A stretch of DNA of 64,000 bases from Emticicia sp040253585. GTDB lineage: Bacteria; Bacteroidota; Bacteroidia; Cytophagales; Spirosomataceae. Of the stretch, positions 25,055 through 33,863 are shown one piece after another. Below the pieces are notes generated by a model. The model was not told the DNA's origin. It worked only from the letters and a program-made list of their open reading frames with translations, and made no database searches. The stretch covers positions 62,001-126,000 of the forward strand of contig NZ_JBELAU010000015.1 in the NCBI RefSeq assembly GCF_040253585.1. Reading direction: 5' to 3'. The translations under genes and the position numbers were made by a program. How positions within the stretch are numbered: the first letter of the stretch is position 1; every line of letters begins with the position of its first letter.

Positions 25055-25161
25055 TTGGTGGATTGAAAACACCAAACTCTTTTACACCACAAGTTAGGGT
25101 TTGTAGTTTAATAGTTTGTGACTCCAAAATTCTTTGGAAAATTAGGCTTTTTTTCTGAATC

Positions 25162-26043
25162 TCACAAACCTTTCGCTCTATCTGGGTAGTCCGTTATGAG
25201 TCCATCACAGCCAACGGATTTTACTTTTTCCATGTCTTCTCGCTTATTTACCGTCCATGGAATCACTTTTATGCCCAATTCGTGTAATTCTTTTACTCGT
25301 TTTTCGGTAGCTTGGGCAAAATATGGACTCCATATTTGCGGTTTAAAGCCCAGTTTTTCCAAATTAAATTTCACGTCATTATTATCGAATGGCTCAATTA
25401 AAGCCGATAATGTTATTGGTTTGTATTTTTTCTGCTCGATTTGTTTATGCCAAAATTTCAAAATGTTATAATCGAAACTTTGTAAAGTTACTCTTTCGGG
25501 TGGGAGTTGTTTGATAATAATTTTATAGACCAAATCCGAAAACTCTTCCACTTTTGGTTGCGAAATATCGTATTCTTTTTCTTCACTCTTGATTTCGATA
25601 TTATACTTCAAAGGTTTTACTCCCTTGGATTTTGCATACTTTTCGCTTTCACGAATCATGTCTTCGAGTAATGGCTTATAAACCGCCATTTTTTGCTGCT
25701 CTGGATAATCTTTGTTCCCTCTCAGTCCAACATCATATTTCTTGATTTCTTCGTAAGTAAGCTGGTATAAATTACCTTGATTTTCCTTTGTGATAAATTT
25801 ACCACTCGGGTCAGTCGTGCAATTTGGATTGAAAAAAGGGTCGTGTGAAACCACTACTTTCTTATCTTTTGAGATTACAACATCTAACTCTAAGGTGTGT
25901 ACGCCTAAATCTATTGCTTTCTTGAAAGCAGGAATGGTGTTTTCGGGCATCAGCCCTCTACTACCTCGATGACCTTGTATCTCAAATTCCATGGTTTGTG
26001 CAAAAGTTAAGATTGGAAAAATCAAAAATAGTAAAGTTTTCAT
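25162..26043 (-). CDS. Exported glycerophosphodiester phosphodiesterase
   Basis: A 293-residue TIM-barrel enzyme with a signal peptide ending LTFAQ. Catalytic and metal residues are visible in IQGHRGSRGLMPENTIPAFKKA (His-Arg, Glu-Asn), LELDVVISKDKKVVVSHDPF (Glu-Asp and general-acid His) and LKYNIEIKSE. The C-terminal IPWTVNKREDM and CDGLITDYPD complete the GDPD family. It hydrolyses glycerophosphodiesters from lipid turnover to glycerol-3-phosphate, probably in the periplasm. The gene stands alone after the hairpin at 26064-26096. Confidence 0.93.
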   Translation of the reverse strand: MKTLLFLIFPILTFAQTMEFEIQGHRGSRGLMPENTIPAFKKAIDLGVHTLELDVVISKDKKVVVSHDPFFNPNCTTDPSGKFITKENQGNLYQLTYEEIKKYDVGLRGNKDYPEQQKMAVYKPLLEDMIRESEKYAKSKGVKPLKYNIEIKSEEKEYDISQPKVEEFSDLVYKIIIKQLPPERVTLQSFDYNILKFWHKQIEQKKYKPITLSALIEPFDNNDVKFNLEKLGFKPQIWSPYFAQATEKRVKELHELGIKVIPWTVNKREDMEKVKSVGCDGLITDYPDRAKGL

Positions 26044-26063
26044 GTTTTTGCTTATTATAATTT

Positions 26064-26096
26064 AACGTCGGTATAGCTCGAAGCCATGCCGACGTT
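26064..26096 (-). terminator. Hairpin between the DUF5916 and GDPD genes
   Basis: AACGTCGG and CCGACGTT enclose a further partly paired stem (GGCT/AGCT side) with a TCG loop. It directly follows the DUF5916 gene on the reverse strand; the trailing sequence is only moderately T-rich. Confidence 0.65.
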
Positions 26097-26104
26097 TTTG
26101 TTTT

Positions 26105-28297
26105 CTAAACATTCCACCAATAAGTAAATTTCAAGACCAAAGCACGGTTTCTCACCTGAAAAGTATCAGAAATATAATTATCCGTATAAACCAAAAACAA
26201 GTCAGACGCTGGGCTATATCGCCATTGAAGACGTGTGTTGAGATTGACGTTTTTGTTTTGATTATTGAACTGGAAAAAGTTAGTAAAAAACAGTTTATTA
26301 GTAAAAGTCACATCGACTCTTGGGCCAACCAACCAAAAATTAAATTGTTTATTGACTAAATCTGTCGGCACAGCTGGTTCTGATTTAAAGTTTAATTGAT
26401 TGTAATTTGCACTCATCGTAATAGCTACGTAAGGCTGAAAACGATAACCAACTTCACCGTTTAAACGTAGCCTTGTGCCATTGGCATAATAACCACCATA
26501 TCGAGAGGAAACCGAATAAGTCAGCAACGCTTGTGGTTTTGATGTATAATCTATGCCAAATGAGTCCCATTTGTGTTCGCTGCCTTCCTTCAAGAATACT
26601 CCAGCAAAGTTTGTGGGGTCAAATGGTCGGAGCAAATACACGTAATTATGTGCAACCCACGCCATTAAAGTATTGGTTTTGCGGAAATTGATACGGTAAG
26701 CAATAAATTTCTCGTTTTCCGTTTCCTTTGAAAAATCTTTGGTGAAATAATGCGTAAGCATTGCCGTTGGGCCATGACTTAGAATATGTCTCGATTTTGG
26801 AAAAAATAAATACCCAATTTGTGGATTTAGTTTTCCGTAATTGATTCGTGGAACATACCCAACCTCAGCTGTGTAGTTGCTTCCTACACTTTCAAACTCA
26901 ATTCCTGCGGTTAGCCTTTTGTTGGTGTACAAAATATTTCCAGCAAAAACACCATCGTCTTTTTGGGTATTGGGGCTAAACGATTTGAAATACATCAATT
27001 TGCCCGTCCAAGCGTTGTTTTGCGAAAGCAAATTATATTCGATGGCCAAATTTCGGTTGTACTCTTTCACAGTAGCTTTATCGACGACTGACTGATAATC
27101 AAGCAATTGCTTATTAACAAACATGACCGCAATATTTGAGCGAGCAAAAACCCTGCGTTGCAAAGCAATTACACCAAAATTTTGAGCGTTTGAAACAGCA
27201 TCGCTTTTTCCCGTTTGCATATCCATCAAACCAATTCGCCAGTCTTTGTTGAGTTTTCCGCTTACTCTTGCTCCAAATTTTATTGGAGTATTCAAACCGA
27301 TTCTTCTCGAAAAAAACGGACGTAAGGTCTGATAACCGAAATTGGCAAATAAATCGCCATTTTCTAAGAAAAACTGCCTTCTTTCTGGGAAAAATAACTC
27401 AAAACGGTCGAGATTTGTTTGTTGTTGATCAACTTCAACTTGTGAAAAATCGGGGTTTACTGTTAAATCAAGATTTAATGATGATGTAAGTCCAACTTTC
27501 GCATCAAAACCAATATCTCCTCTATAATCAGTTGGAAGTTTCTTTTCTTGATTCCGAGATACGCCACCCAAGATATATGGAATGATTGAAATATTTGAAG
27601 ACGCAGTTGGTGGCTCTTCGTCCCAAATCAATGAAGCTGTATAAGCTAATGAAGCAGTAGGAAATTGGCGTGGAACTGGAGCCCAAGCCGATTTTTCGGT
27701 AGTTTTGAGGTCTAATCGACTAAAATTTACACCCCAACGTTTGATTCCTTTTTTATATCGAAGTGTTTTAAATGGAATCGCACATTCCCAAACCCATTTT
27801 TCATCATCGTACTTTACTTCCGAAGTCCATTTATTCTCCCAAGTCAAACTAATATTACTTCCATTAAACATCAATCCATCCCACTGAGCCCCCATCGCAT
27901 TTGCTCCGAACGAAAAACCATTCGTTTGGTCATCAAAAGTATCAAGAAACAATAAATCGTTATCATTTTTTCCGAAATTAAAATCTCGTTTCAAAGATTC
28001 CACCATGTACGGTCCAGGTAGTTTATCATAATTGATAAAAACCACATAAAGATTTTTATCATCATAGGTCATTTTTACATCAGTACGCACTTTTGCATAG
28101 CTTGTATCCATCGGTAAAACTTGATAGAAATCAGTGGCCAGTTGAGCTTCAGCCCATGCTTTTTCATCAACAATTCCATCAATTTTTAATGGAGAAGTAG
28201 CACGACGAATACGATATTCTACTTTTTCGTTTTTACTTTGGGCAAAAGAGAAGAGAGAATTGAGTAAAAGAAAGGAAGTTAATAGGTTTTTGAGCAT
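26105..28297 (-). CDS. DUF5916 / carbohydrate-binding family 9-like outer-membrane protein
   Basis: A 730-residue protein with a signal peptide ending LFSFAQ. Residues about 35-220 are CBM9-like (PLKIDGIVDEKAWAEAQLATDFYQ, DVKMTYDDKNLYVVFI, WECAIPFKTLRY, WGVNFSRLDLKT). The remainder is a DUF5916 outer-membrane beta-barrel (PDFSQVEVDQQQTNLDRFELFFPERRQFFLENGDLF is the family signature), ending in a strand with a hydrophobic/aromatic pattern, VLKFTYWWNV. The ligand and role are unknown. It is common in Bacteroidota, and no susCD-type or glycoside hydrolase genes are adjacent. Confidence 0.86.
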   Translation of the reverse strand: MLKNLLTSFLLLNSLFSFAQSKNEKVEYRIRRATSPLKIDGIVDEKAWAEAQLATDFYQVLPMDTSYAKVRTDVKMTYDDKNLYVVFINYDKLPGPYMVESLKRDFNFGKNDNDLLFLDTFDDQTNGFSFGANAMGAQWDGLMFNGSNISLTWENKWTSEVKYDDEKWVWECAIPFKTLRYKKGIKRWGVNFSRLDLKTTEKSAWAPVPRQFPTASLAYTASLIWDEEPPTASSNISIIPYILGGVSRNQEKKLPTDYRGDIGFDAKVGLTSSLNLDLTVNPDFSQVEVDQQQTNLDRFELFFPERRQFFLENGDLFANFGYQTLRPFFSRRIGLNTPIKFGARVSGKLNKDWRIGLMDMQTGKSDAVSNAQNFGVIALQRRVFARSNIAVMFVNKQLLDYQSVVDKATVKEYNRNLAIEYNLLSQNNAWTGKLMYFKSFSPNTQKDDGVFAGNILYTNKRLTAGIEFESVGSNYTAEVGYVPRINYGKLNPQIGYLFFPKSRHILSHGPTAMLTHYFTKDFSKETENEKFIAYRINFRKTNTLMAWVAHNYVYLLRPFDPTNFAGVFLKEGSEHKWDSFGIDYTSKPQALLTYSVSSRYGGYYANGTRLRLNGEVGYRFQPYVAITMSANYNQLNFKSEPAVPTDLVNKQFNFWLVGPRVDVTFTNKLFFTNFFQFNNQNKNVNLNTRLQWRYSPASDLFLVYTDNYISDTFQVRNRALVLKFTYWWNV

Positions 28298-28450
28298 TGT
28301 AAGTTTAGAATGTAGTTTTGTCTATAACAAAATTACGTTTTTTCTGTACTTTTTATTTGTTAATACGCCCAAATGGCTAAAAATAGCGACAAAGTTTATT
28401 TGATTCCAAAAATCGAAAAAGTGAAAGTTCAAATTTTAAAATAAATAAAA

Positions 28451-28482
28451 AGCGACTATCAGGTTTAAACCTAATAATCGCT
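28451..28482 (-). terminator. Terminator of the alternative complex III-oxidase operon
   Basis: AGCGATTATTAGGTTTAAACCTGATAGTCGCT on the reverse strand folds into a stem with two mismatches (central AGGTTTAAACCT palindrome) and is followed by TTTTTATTTATTT. It lies 22 bases after the last gene of the operon. Confidence 0.85.
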
Positions 28483-28504
28483 CTTTATTCATAAAATTTT
28501 CAAT

Positions 28505-28750
28505 TTACTGTTGTCCCATTTTCAAACGCATTTCTTTTCTTGCTGTTTTGAACCACACATAAATAACAGTCGGCACAGAAAGATATGTAAATACCAACAT
28601 TAATAAAATTCCATCATTAATTCCAGTACCGATAACTCCACGCCCTTCACTCAAATTACTTCCTACTGAAGCACGGCACATCGCACACTGTGCAAAAGTC
28701 AATGTTTGACTTAATAAAAATATTATAAAAAATGCCACAATTCTTTTCAT
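28505..28750 (-). CDS. Small Cys-containing membrane protein of the oxidase cluster
   Basis: An 81-residue protein. The start at 28750 gives a signal peptide (MKRIVAFFIIFLLSQTLTFAQ) followed at once by CAMCRASVGSNLSEG, with a CxxC pair next to the mature N-terminus. One membrane segment (ILLMLVFTYLSVPTVIYVWF) and a basic tail follow. It is the last gene of the operon, next to Sco and DUF420, so a role in oxidase assembly, perhaps metal delivery, is a reasonable inference, but the function is unknown. The open frame extends to 28831 but would overlap DUF420 heavily. Confidence 0.7.
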   Translation of the reverse strand: MKRIVAFFIIFLLSQTLTFAQCAMCRASVGSNLSEGRGVIGTGINDGILLMLVFTYLSVPTVIYVWFKTARKEMRLKMGQQ

Positions 28751-28767
28751 AATCGTATCATTAAAAT

Positions 28768-29307
28768 TTAAACATAATATGGTTCTATCATCAAATAAGC
28801 GACTACCCCCGTTATCGACACATAGAGCCAAATTGGAAAGGCGTATTTTGTCAATTTACGATGCAATTCATATTCTCCTATCCAAGCAAAAAAGTATGCT
28901 CTCAAAACCAAAGGTAATACAACCAAGGATAATAAAATATGACTTATGAGGATAAAATAATAAAAATATCTAACAAAACCTTCGCCACCATAGCTCGTTG
29001 ATGGATTGGTCAAGTGATAAAGCACATAACAAACTAAAAACACCCCACCCAGCAAAAATGCTAAAGTCATTACTTTTCTATGACGCTCAATTTGTTTTTG
29101 TTTGATTAAAAACAAACCATAAATCAATGAAATTGAAGTTAATGTGTTTATTCCACCAATCACATGTGGAAGTACTTTCGTCCACGCTCCCAAATCTACC
29201 TTTTGTCTTATTCCTAACAAAATTGCCACGACTAATGGCACTGCTATCGACACAACATTTATTAATGTCATCGAAATCTTATCCTGCTTAACTCTTACTT
29301 CTTTCAT
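28768..29307 (-). CDS. DUF420 family membrane protein
   Basis: A 179-residue protein with five hydrophobic segments, matching the DUF420 family often placed beside cytochrome oxidase genes (CtaM in Bacillus is a member implicated in oxidase maturation). Conserved features include PHVIGGINTLTSISLIYGL, RHRKVMTLAFLLGGVFL and HILLSLVVLPLVLRAY with HRKLTKYAFPIWLYVSITGVVAYLM; the spaced His residues could bind metal or heme. It lies 58 bases after sco in the operon. The function here is inferred from position. Confidence 0.84.
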   Translation of the reverse strand: MKEVRVKQDKISMTLINVVSIAVPLVVAILLGIRQKVDLGAWTKVLPHVIGGINTLTSISLIYGLFLIKQKQIERHRKVMTLAFLLGGVFLVCYVLYHLTNPSTSYGGEGFVRYFYYFILISHILLSLVVLPLVLRAYFFAWIGEYELHRKLTKYAFPIWLYVSITGVVAYLMIEPYYV

Positions 29308-29365
29308 CTTTAATTATTTGAAAAATAATAGGCACACAATAAAAGATAATTGGAGTGTTATGAAG

Positions 29366-30061
29366 CTACTTTTTTGACTTATAAATCTCAGTCAAAACCT
29401 TCACTTCACCAATTAAACGCTCTACATCCGGAGAATATGTTCCGTCGTAAATGCCTCTAATGTATCCTTCTTTATCTATTAATAGTAACTTCTCCGAATG
29501 AATAAATGTTTCATCAATCGACTTGATTTTATTATCATATTCGGAAGCATCGGCTACTGGCAGTTTATAACCTTTTATCGCTAAATCGTAGATTGTTTTC
29601 TTATCTCCAGTTAAAAAGTACCATTTGCCGTATTTTGCATCATATTTCTGAGCATATTTTTGCAAAACTGCCGACGAATCGTGCTTTGGGTCAACACTGT
29701 GAGAGACAATTACCACATTCGAGTCGGCTGAAAAAATACTTTGTACTCTTGATAAACTATTTGAGAGTTTAGGACAGATTGTTCCGCAACGAGTAAAGAA
29801 AAAGTCAGCAATATAAATTTTGCCTTTTACATTCTCAGAGTTAAACTTATTACCTTTTTGGTCAATCAATTCGTACTTAGGTATCTGATGAAAAACAGTA
29901 TCAGGCCCTTTCATCACAATTTGACCTGTCTCATCCAATTCGGGCATGAGATAGGGTAATGAATAATAGTTTTGCCCAAACATTTTGAGAAAAACAAAAA
30001 TAAAAGTCGGAACAGCTAATATGGCTATTAGTATTCCGACTTTGAATGATTTATTTTGCAT
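29366..30061 (-). CDS. sco: SCO1/SenC copper chaperone for cytochrome oxidase
   Basis: Delivers copper to the CuA site of oxidase subunit II. The 231-residue product has an N-terminal membrane anchor and a thioredoxin-fold domain. The copper-binding Cys pair is in FTRCGTICPKLS (CxxxC), and the conserved His is in ETFIHSEKLLLIDKEG. The gap between sco and cox4 is three bases. It belongs to the oxidase operon, beside its expected client. Confidence 0.92.
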   Translation of the reverse strand: MQNKSFKVGILIAILAVPTFIFVFLKMFGQNYYSLPYLMPELDETGQIVMKGPDTVFHQIPKYELIDQKGNKFNSENVKGKIYIADFFFTRCGTICPKLSNSLSRVQSIFSADSNVVIVSHSVDPKHDSSAVLQKYAQKYDAKYGKWYFLTGDKKTIYDLAIKGYKLPVADASEYDNKIKSIDETFIHSEKLLLIDKEGYIRGIYDGTYSPDVERLIGEVKVLTEIYKSKK

Positions 30062-30064
30062 TAT

Positions 30065-30397
30065 TTATTTGAATAATAATCTCTCCAAACCAATGTATCC
30101 ACCTTCTACAATCAATGCTACGATAAGCCAAACCACAAAAATACATGGTAGAACTACTGTCCAAATCAATGATTTCACTTCGTGTTTTAAGTGCATAAAT
30201 ATACCTACGATATAATATGCTTTAACGATTGTAAGAATAATAAAGATACCAACTTTTGTCCATTTATAAGTATCTGCATCAACAACGAATGCAATTAAGA
30301 ATTCGAGTGCCGTGATGCCTAACAAAATCCAGAAAGTTCTCCAAATTTCTTTGGTTTGTGCTGGTAATTTTTCGGTATTTTCAGAATGCTGAGCCAT
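30065..30397 (-). CDS. Cytochrome c oxidase subunit IV (prokaryotic type)
   Basis: A 110-residue protein with three membrane segments: WILLGITALEFLIAF, VGIFIILTIVKAYYIVGIFMHLKHE and WTVVLPCIFVVWLIVALIVE. The KAYYIVGIFMHLKHE helix is the hallmark of the prokaryotic COX4 family. It is a small, non-catalytic subunit of the aa3 oxidase, located just after the two subunit III genes. Confidence 0.88.
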   Translation of the reverse strand: MAQHSENTEKLPAQTKEIWRTFWILLGITALEFLIAFVVDADTYKWTKVGIFIILTIVKAYYIVGIFMHLKHEVKSLIWTVVLPCIFVVWLIVALIVEGGYIGLERLLFK

Positions 30398-30451
30398 TGT
30401 AAAATAATTTTAAGACTTTCTAATTTTATTAAAAAAGAGTTCGGGTTCTAA

Positions 30452-31198
30452 CTATACAAGGTAGAAGAATGTAAATACAAACACCCATACTAAATCTACA
30501 AAGTGCCAGTATAAACCTACTTTCTCAACCATATCATAATGACCACGTTTTTCATAAACACCATTGGCTGTGTTATAGAATATCAAGATATTCAAAACTA
30601 CGCCCGAAAATACGTGCGTTCCGTGGAAACCAGTAATGAAGAAAAAGAAGTCAGCAAATGCTGCTGGGCCATATTCGTTTTGCACGAGGTTCGCTCCAAA
30701 AATCTTTGTTCCATCGGCCAATGTAAGACCATGCTCTGTTCCGTGAATGAAGTGTCCCCACTCCCATGCTTGTGAACTCAAGAATGCAAAACCACCAAGT
30801 ATTGTCCAAAGCATGTATTTCTCAACATCAGCTTTATCACGACGATGACCCGCTTCCACAGCTAATACCATCGTAACAGAACTCATAATCAAAATAAAGG
30901 TCATGATACCTACAAAAACCAACGGAGCATGAACTCCATGTAAGAAAGGAACGGCTTCAAAAACTCTTTCAGGAACTGGCCACCAAGTATTAGAGGCTTC
31001 AAAGTTTTTACGTAAACCTTCAAATGTTGGGAAACTATAACGAACTAAACCGTATGAAATCAATAAAGCAGAAAAAGTAAATGTATCGGATAATAAGAAA
31101 ATCCACATCATCAATTTTCCATAGCCAACTTTCATTGGTTGTACGCCACCCTTCCAAATTAAGTGTTCTGCGGTCGTAGAGGTATTTGCACTTGCCAT
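30452..31198 (-). CDS. Heme-copper oxidase subunit III, first copy in the pair upstream of cox4
   Basis: A 248-residue protein with about seven membrane segments. It contains FGANLVQNEYGPAAFADFFFFITGFHGTHVFSGVVLN, the conserved GFHGxHV region, and ends YWHFVDLVWVFVFTFFYLV, the subunit III signature. The N-terminal KVGYGKLMMWIFLLSDTFTFSALLISYGLVRYS is also typical. Subunit III stabilises the catalytic core. A second, shorter subunit III-type gene lies immediately upstream. Confidence 0.91.
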   Translation of the reverse strand: MASANTSTTAEHLIWKGGVQPMKVGYGKLMMWIFLLSDTFTFSALLISYGLVRYSFPTFEGLRKNFEASNTWWPVPERVFEAVPFLHGVHAPLVFVGIMTFILIMSSVTMVLAVEAGHRRDKADVEKYMLWTILGGFAFLSSQAWEWGHFIHGTEHGLTLADGTKIFGANLVQNEYGPAAFADFFFFITGFHGTHVFSGVVLNILIFYNTANGVYEKRGHYDMVEKVGLYWHFVDLVWVFVFTFFYLV

Positions 31199-31278
31199 AG
31201 CTTACAATTATTAGCGGTTTACCGCTTTGGTTAACAGTTTCAATTAATTTTGACCCAAAAATAGTCAAAAAGTGAATA

Positions 31279-31887
31279 TTATCTAAAATACAATAAAAAT
31301 ACAAACAAATATATCCAAAGTATGTCTAAGAAGTGCCAAGAAGTAGCACAAACTTCAACTAAAATGGTATTATCGGCATTTAATTTCATTCTGAAAGCCA
31401 TTAAAAAGGTTGCTATCAGAATTCCAAGTCCGAGAACTAAGTGAGCCATGTGTAAGCCCGTAAAAATATAAAAGAAAGAACCTGAAGGATTTCCTTTCAA
31501 GAATACACCTTGCTGTTGTAAATTCTGCCAACCCAAGTATTGCATCGCCAAGAACACAAGCCCTAAAATAGTTGTGACAGCCACAAATGTTTTAAGTTTA
31601 GTATTATCATTGCTCTTAGCCGCTTTCAAAGATAAATGCATTGTAGCACTACTAATTACCAAAATCAGAGTACTAATCCAAAAGATTGTCGGAATTTCAA
31701 ATTCTGCCCAGTTCCCTTCTGCTCTTCTTACTAAATATGCACTTGTTTGAGAAGCAAATAACATCACGATTGTGATAATAAAGAGCCAAATTATAAACTT
31801 CCACTTATTTACTGATAGTACTTGAGCTGGCTCTTGTACACCTACAGTTGCAGTAGAGGTTTTACTTTTATTTAATTTATTACTCAT
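31279..31887 (-). CDS. Heme-copper oxidase subunit III-like protein, shorter copy
   Basis: A 202-residue, five-segment subunit III family protein. It contains FVAMTTILGLVF-type hydrophobic helices, FYIFTGLHMAHLVLGLGILIATF (the GLHxxHL version of the signature) and SWHFLDILWIYLFVFLLYF. The N-terminus has a Lys/Ser/Thr-rich cytoplasmic tail. It diverges considerably from the copy downstream (30452-31198), so the two are not a recent duplication. Either both are in the oxidase or one replaces a different small subunit. Confidence 0.88.
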   Translation of the reverse strand: MSNKLNKSKTSTATVGVQEPAQVLSVNKWKFIIWLFIITIVMLFASQTSAYLVRRAEGNWAEFEIPTIFWISTLILVISSATMHLSLKAAKSNDNTKLKTFVAVTTILGLVFLAMQYLGWQNLQQQGVFLKGNPSGSFFYIFTGLHMAHLVLGLGILIATFLMAFRMKLNADNTILVEVCATSWHFLDILWIYLFVFLLYFR

Positions 31888-31943
31888 AAAGTTTGTCGTT
31901 GAATCATTTACCTAAGCATTATTTTAGGTAAATAAAGGTGGTA

Positions 31944-32825
31944 CTATAATTTATCCAGTAAATAGGCAATTTGCACAACTGGTAAATAAATAAAAGAACC
32001 GAACATTAATTGCAGAGCCGCCTTTCGGTCAACTCTACGCATTAAATGAAATGTTTGTGCTAAAAACAACACACCAAACACCATTGCTACTACTGCCGAA
32101 TTGATACCTGTCATGCCCAAATAAAATGGAACCCAGCAAAGTGGCAGTAGAAATAGCGTGTAAATCATTATCTGAATAGCTGAATTTAGGTTCTGTCCAC
32201 CACTTGATGGCAAAAGCTTAAATCCTGCTTTGCTATAATCATCATCCAATACCCAAGCAATTGCCCAAAAATGTGGAAATTGCCAAAAGAACTGTATTGC
32301 AAATAGAATACCTGGTTCAAGGCCAAAATGGTTAACAGATGCCACCCAACCAATCATCGGAGGGAATGCTCCTGGTAACGCACCCACTGCAACCGCTACT
32401 GGCCCAACCCTCTTCAAAGGTGTATATACGAACCCGTATAAAATCATTGATAAAAGTGCTAAAAGCCCCGCTTTGTAATTAAATTCATAGAACAAAATAT
32501 ACATTGCAATCGCAGCCATTACCCACCCAAAAATTGCCGCTTCCTTTACCGATAACCTCCCACTTGGAAGCGGGCGATTTTCTGTGCGAGTCATCAATTT
32601 ATCAAGGTCTTTTTCAATGATTTGATTGATGATATTTGCTGCTGCTGTCGTTGCAAAAGCTGCTATCGAAAATAATACCAACCTTAACCAATCAATTTTA
32701 TCAGCTGCCAAAGTAAAGCCAATCGCTGAAGAGAAAACAACCGTAGCTGATAACCTGAATTTGGTTAGTTCGTAGAAAGCCTTTAACTTCTGAGCAAAGA
32801 TATTTTCTGTTACAGTTAAATTCAT
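31944..32825 (-). CDS. ctaB: Protoheme IX farnesyltransferase (heme O synthase)
   Basis: Adds a farnesyl group to heme b, giving heme O for the oxidase. The 293-residue polytopic membrane protein has the UbiA-family motif NIINQIIEKDLDKLMTRTENRPLPSGRLS (NxxxDxxxD-like). Also present are YTPLKRVGPVAVAVGALPGAFPPMIGW and a second motif region, FWQFPHFWAIAWVLDDDYSKAGFKLLP. Its ATG directly abuts the ctaA stop codon, so translation is likely coupled and the two heme-modification steps are expressed together. Confidence 0.95.
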   Translation of the reverse strand: MNLTVTENIFAQKLKAFYELTKFRLSATVVFSSAIGFTLAADKIDWLRLVLFSIAAFATTAAANIINQIIEKDLDKLMTRTENRPLPSGRLSVKEAAIFGWVMAAIAMYILFYEFNYKAGLLALLSMILYGFVYTPLKRVGPVAVAVGALPGAFPPMIGWVASVNHFGLEPGILFAIQFFWQFPHFWAIAWVLDDDYSKAGFKLLPSSGGQNLNSAIQIMIYTLFLLPLCWVPFYLGMTGINSAVVAMVFGVLFLAQTFHLMRRVDRKAALQLMFGSFIYLPVVQIAYLLDKL

Positions 32826-33806
32826 TTATACTTGTGAAGCATTGCTTCGGAATACTCTTTCTTTATTAAGAAATAAAAAGATAACGAATTGGATGCCTAT
32901 TGCTAAGGTTCCAAGCGTTAAGTGAATTGGTTGCATTAGTCTGGGAAAGCCTAAGTAGGCCAACGAAAGGCCTGAAATAAGTTCAATTCCAATGGTGATT
33001 AACAACCAATTTGAAAATTTTGATAATAAACCTTTTTCATTGATTGATTTATTAATTCTGTAATAAATTAATAAATTAATAATGACAATAACTATCGAGA
33101 AAAAGGCGTGCATTTGGAATTTACCACCTAAATTAGCCACCCATTCTGATCTAAGAGCATCTCCTATTACACTGGCTACTTGATCCACAACCTCTCTAAC
33201 CTGTGTACCAAGAAGCACTTGTCCGATAGTAAGAAAAATTGCTGCTGATACCAAAAAACTCAAAGAACTTTTATCCGCTACGTCTTCAACTTCAATAACA
33301 TAATTGAAAGAACGAGCCACCGCATATAATAATATAAACACAATAATTACTGATAGAATCATGTGTAATGTAATCATTACTGGGTGAAGTTCACTCGAAA
33401 CAACTTTCGAGCCGAGCCATCCTTCAAATGCTACTAAAATCGTTGCCAGCAAACTTAGAAAGACAATTGTTTTGTCTTTTTTTCTGAAACTAATGAGCGA
33501 ACTCACAAATGTTCCAAAAACTAAAAAACCAATCGCAACCCCTACTAAACGGTTTACATATTCAATCCAAGTCTTAATGGCATTAAACTCAACTTCTCCC
33601 TTGAGCTTTGCACCGTAAATTTCCTTATAATTACTCGGTAATTGCGAAATATCCGTTGGTGGTATCCAAGTCCCAAAACACTTAGGCCAGTCTGGACAAC
33701 CCATTCCCGAGCCAGTTGCTCTTACAATTCCACCGACTAAAATAAGAAAGTAAATCGCACCAACTGTCCAAAAACCGAGCTTTCTAAATACTTTGCCGTG
33801 AGTCAT
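32826..33806 (-). CDS. ctaA: Heme A synthase
   Basis: Oxidises heme O to heme A. The 326-residue polytopic protein includes YFLILVGGIVRATGSGMGCPDWPKCFG (conserved Cys pair region), EYVNRLVGVAIG with heme-ligand His replaced by surrounding sequence of the family, ELHPVMITLHMILSVI, LLGTQVREVVD and MHAFFSIVIV with further His ligands. The ATG at 33806 is used because the upstream in-frame ATG at 33830 lies inside the hairpin at 33821-33852. The gene is followed directly by ctaB. Confidence 0.93.
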   Translation of the reverse strand: MTHGKVFRKLGFWTVGAIYFLILVGGIVRATGSGMGCPDWPKCFGTWIPPTDISQLPSNYKEIYGAKLKGEVEFNAIKTWIEYVNRLVGVAIGFLVFGTFVSSLISFRKKDKTIVFLSLLATILVAFEGWLGSKVVSSELHPVMITLHMILSVIIVFILLYAVARSFNYVIEVEDVADKSSLSFLVSAAIFLTIGQVLLGTQVREVVDQVASVIGDALRSEWVANLGGKFQMHAFFSIVIVIINLLIYYRINKSINEKGLLSKFSNWLLITIGIELISGLSLAYLGFPRLMQPIHLTLGTLAIGIQFVIFLFLNKERVFRSNASQV

Positions 33807-33820
33807 AATTGGTTTGAGAC

Positions 33821-33852
33821 AACGATTCACAACTTTAGAGTTGTGAATCGTT
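33821..33852 (-). terminator. Hairpin between coxA and ctaA
   Basis: A perfect 14-bp stem (AACGATTCACAACT and complement) with a 4-base loop sits inside the operon, just after the coxA stop codon. There is no T run on the reverse strand, so it may be a partial terminator or an RNA-stability element that lowers expression of the downstream assembly genes relative to the structural subunits. Confidence 0.6.
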
Positions 33853-33863
33853 AGTAATTTTTA

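Noticed and set aside
28298..28504. Small gene between the DUF5916 gene and the oxidase operon
   Set aside because: Only the operon terminator at 28451-28482 and AT-rich promoter-like DNA are present; no frame of useful length.
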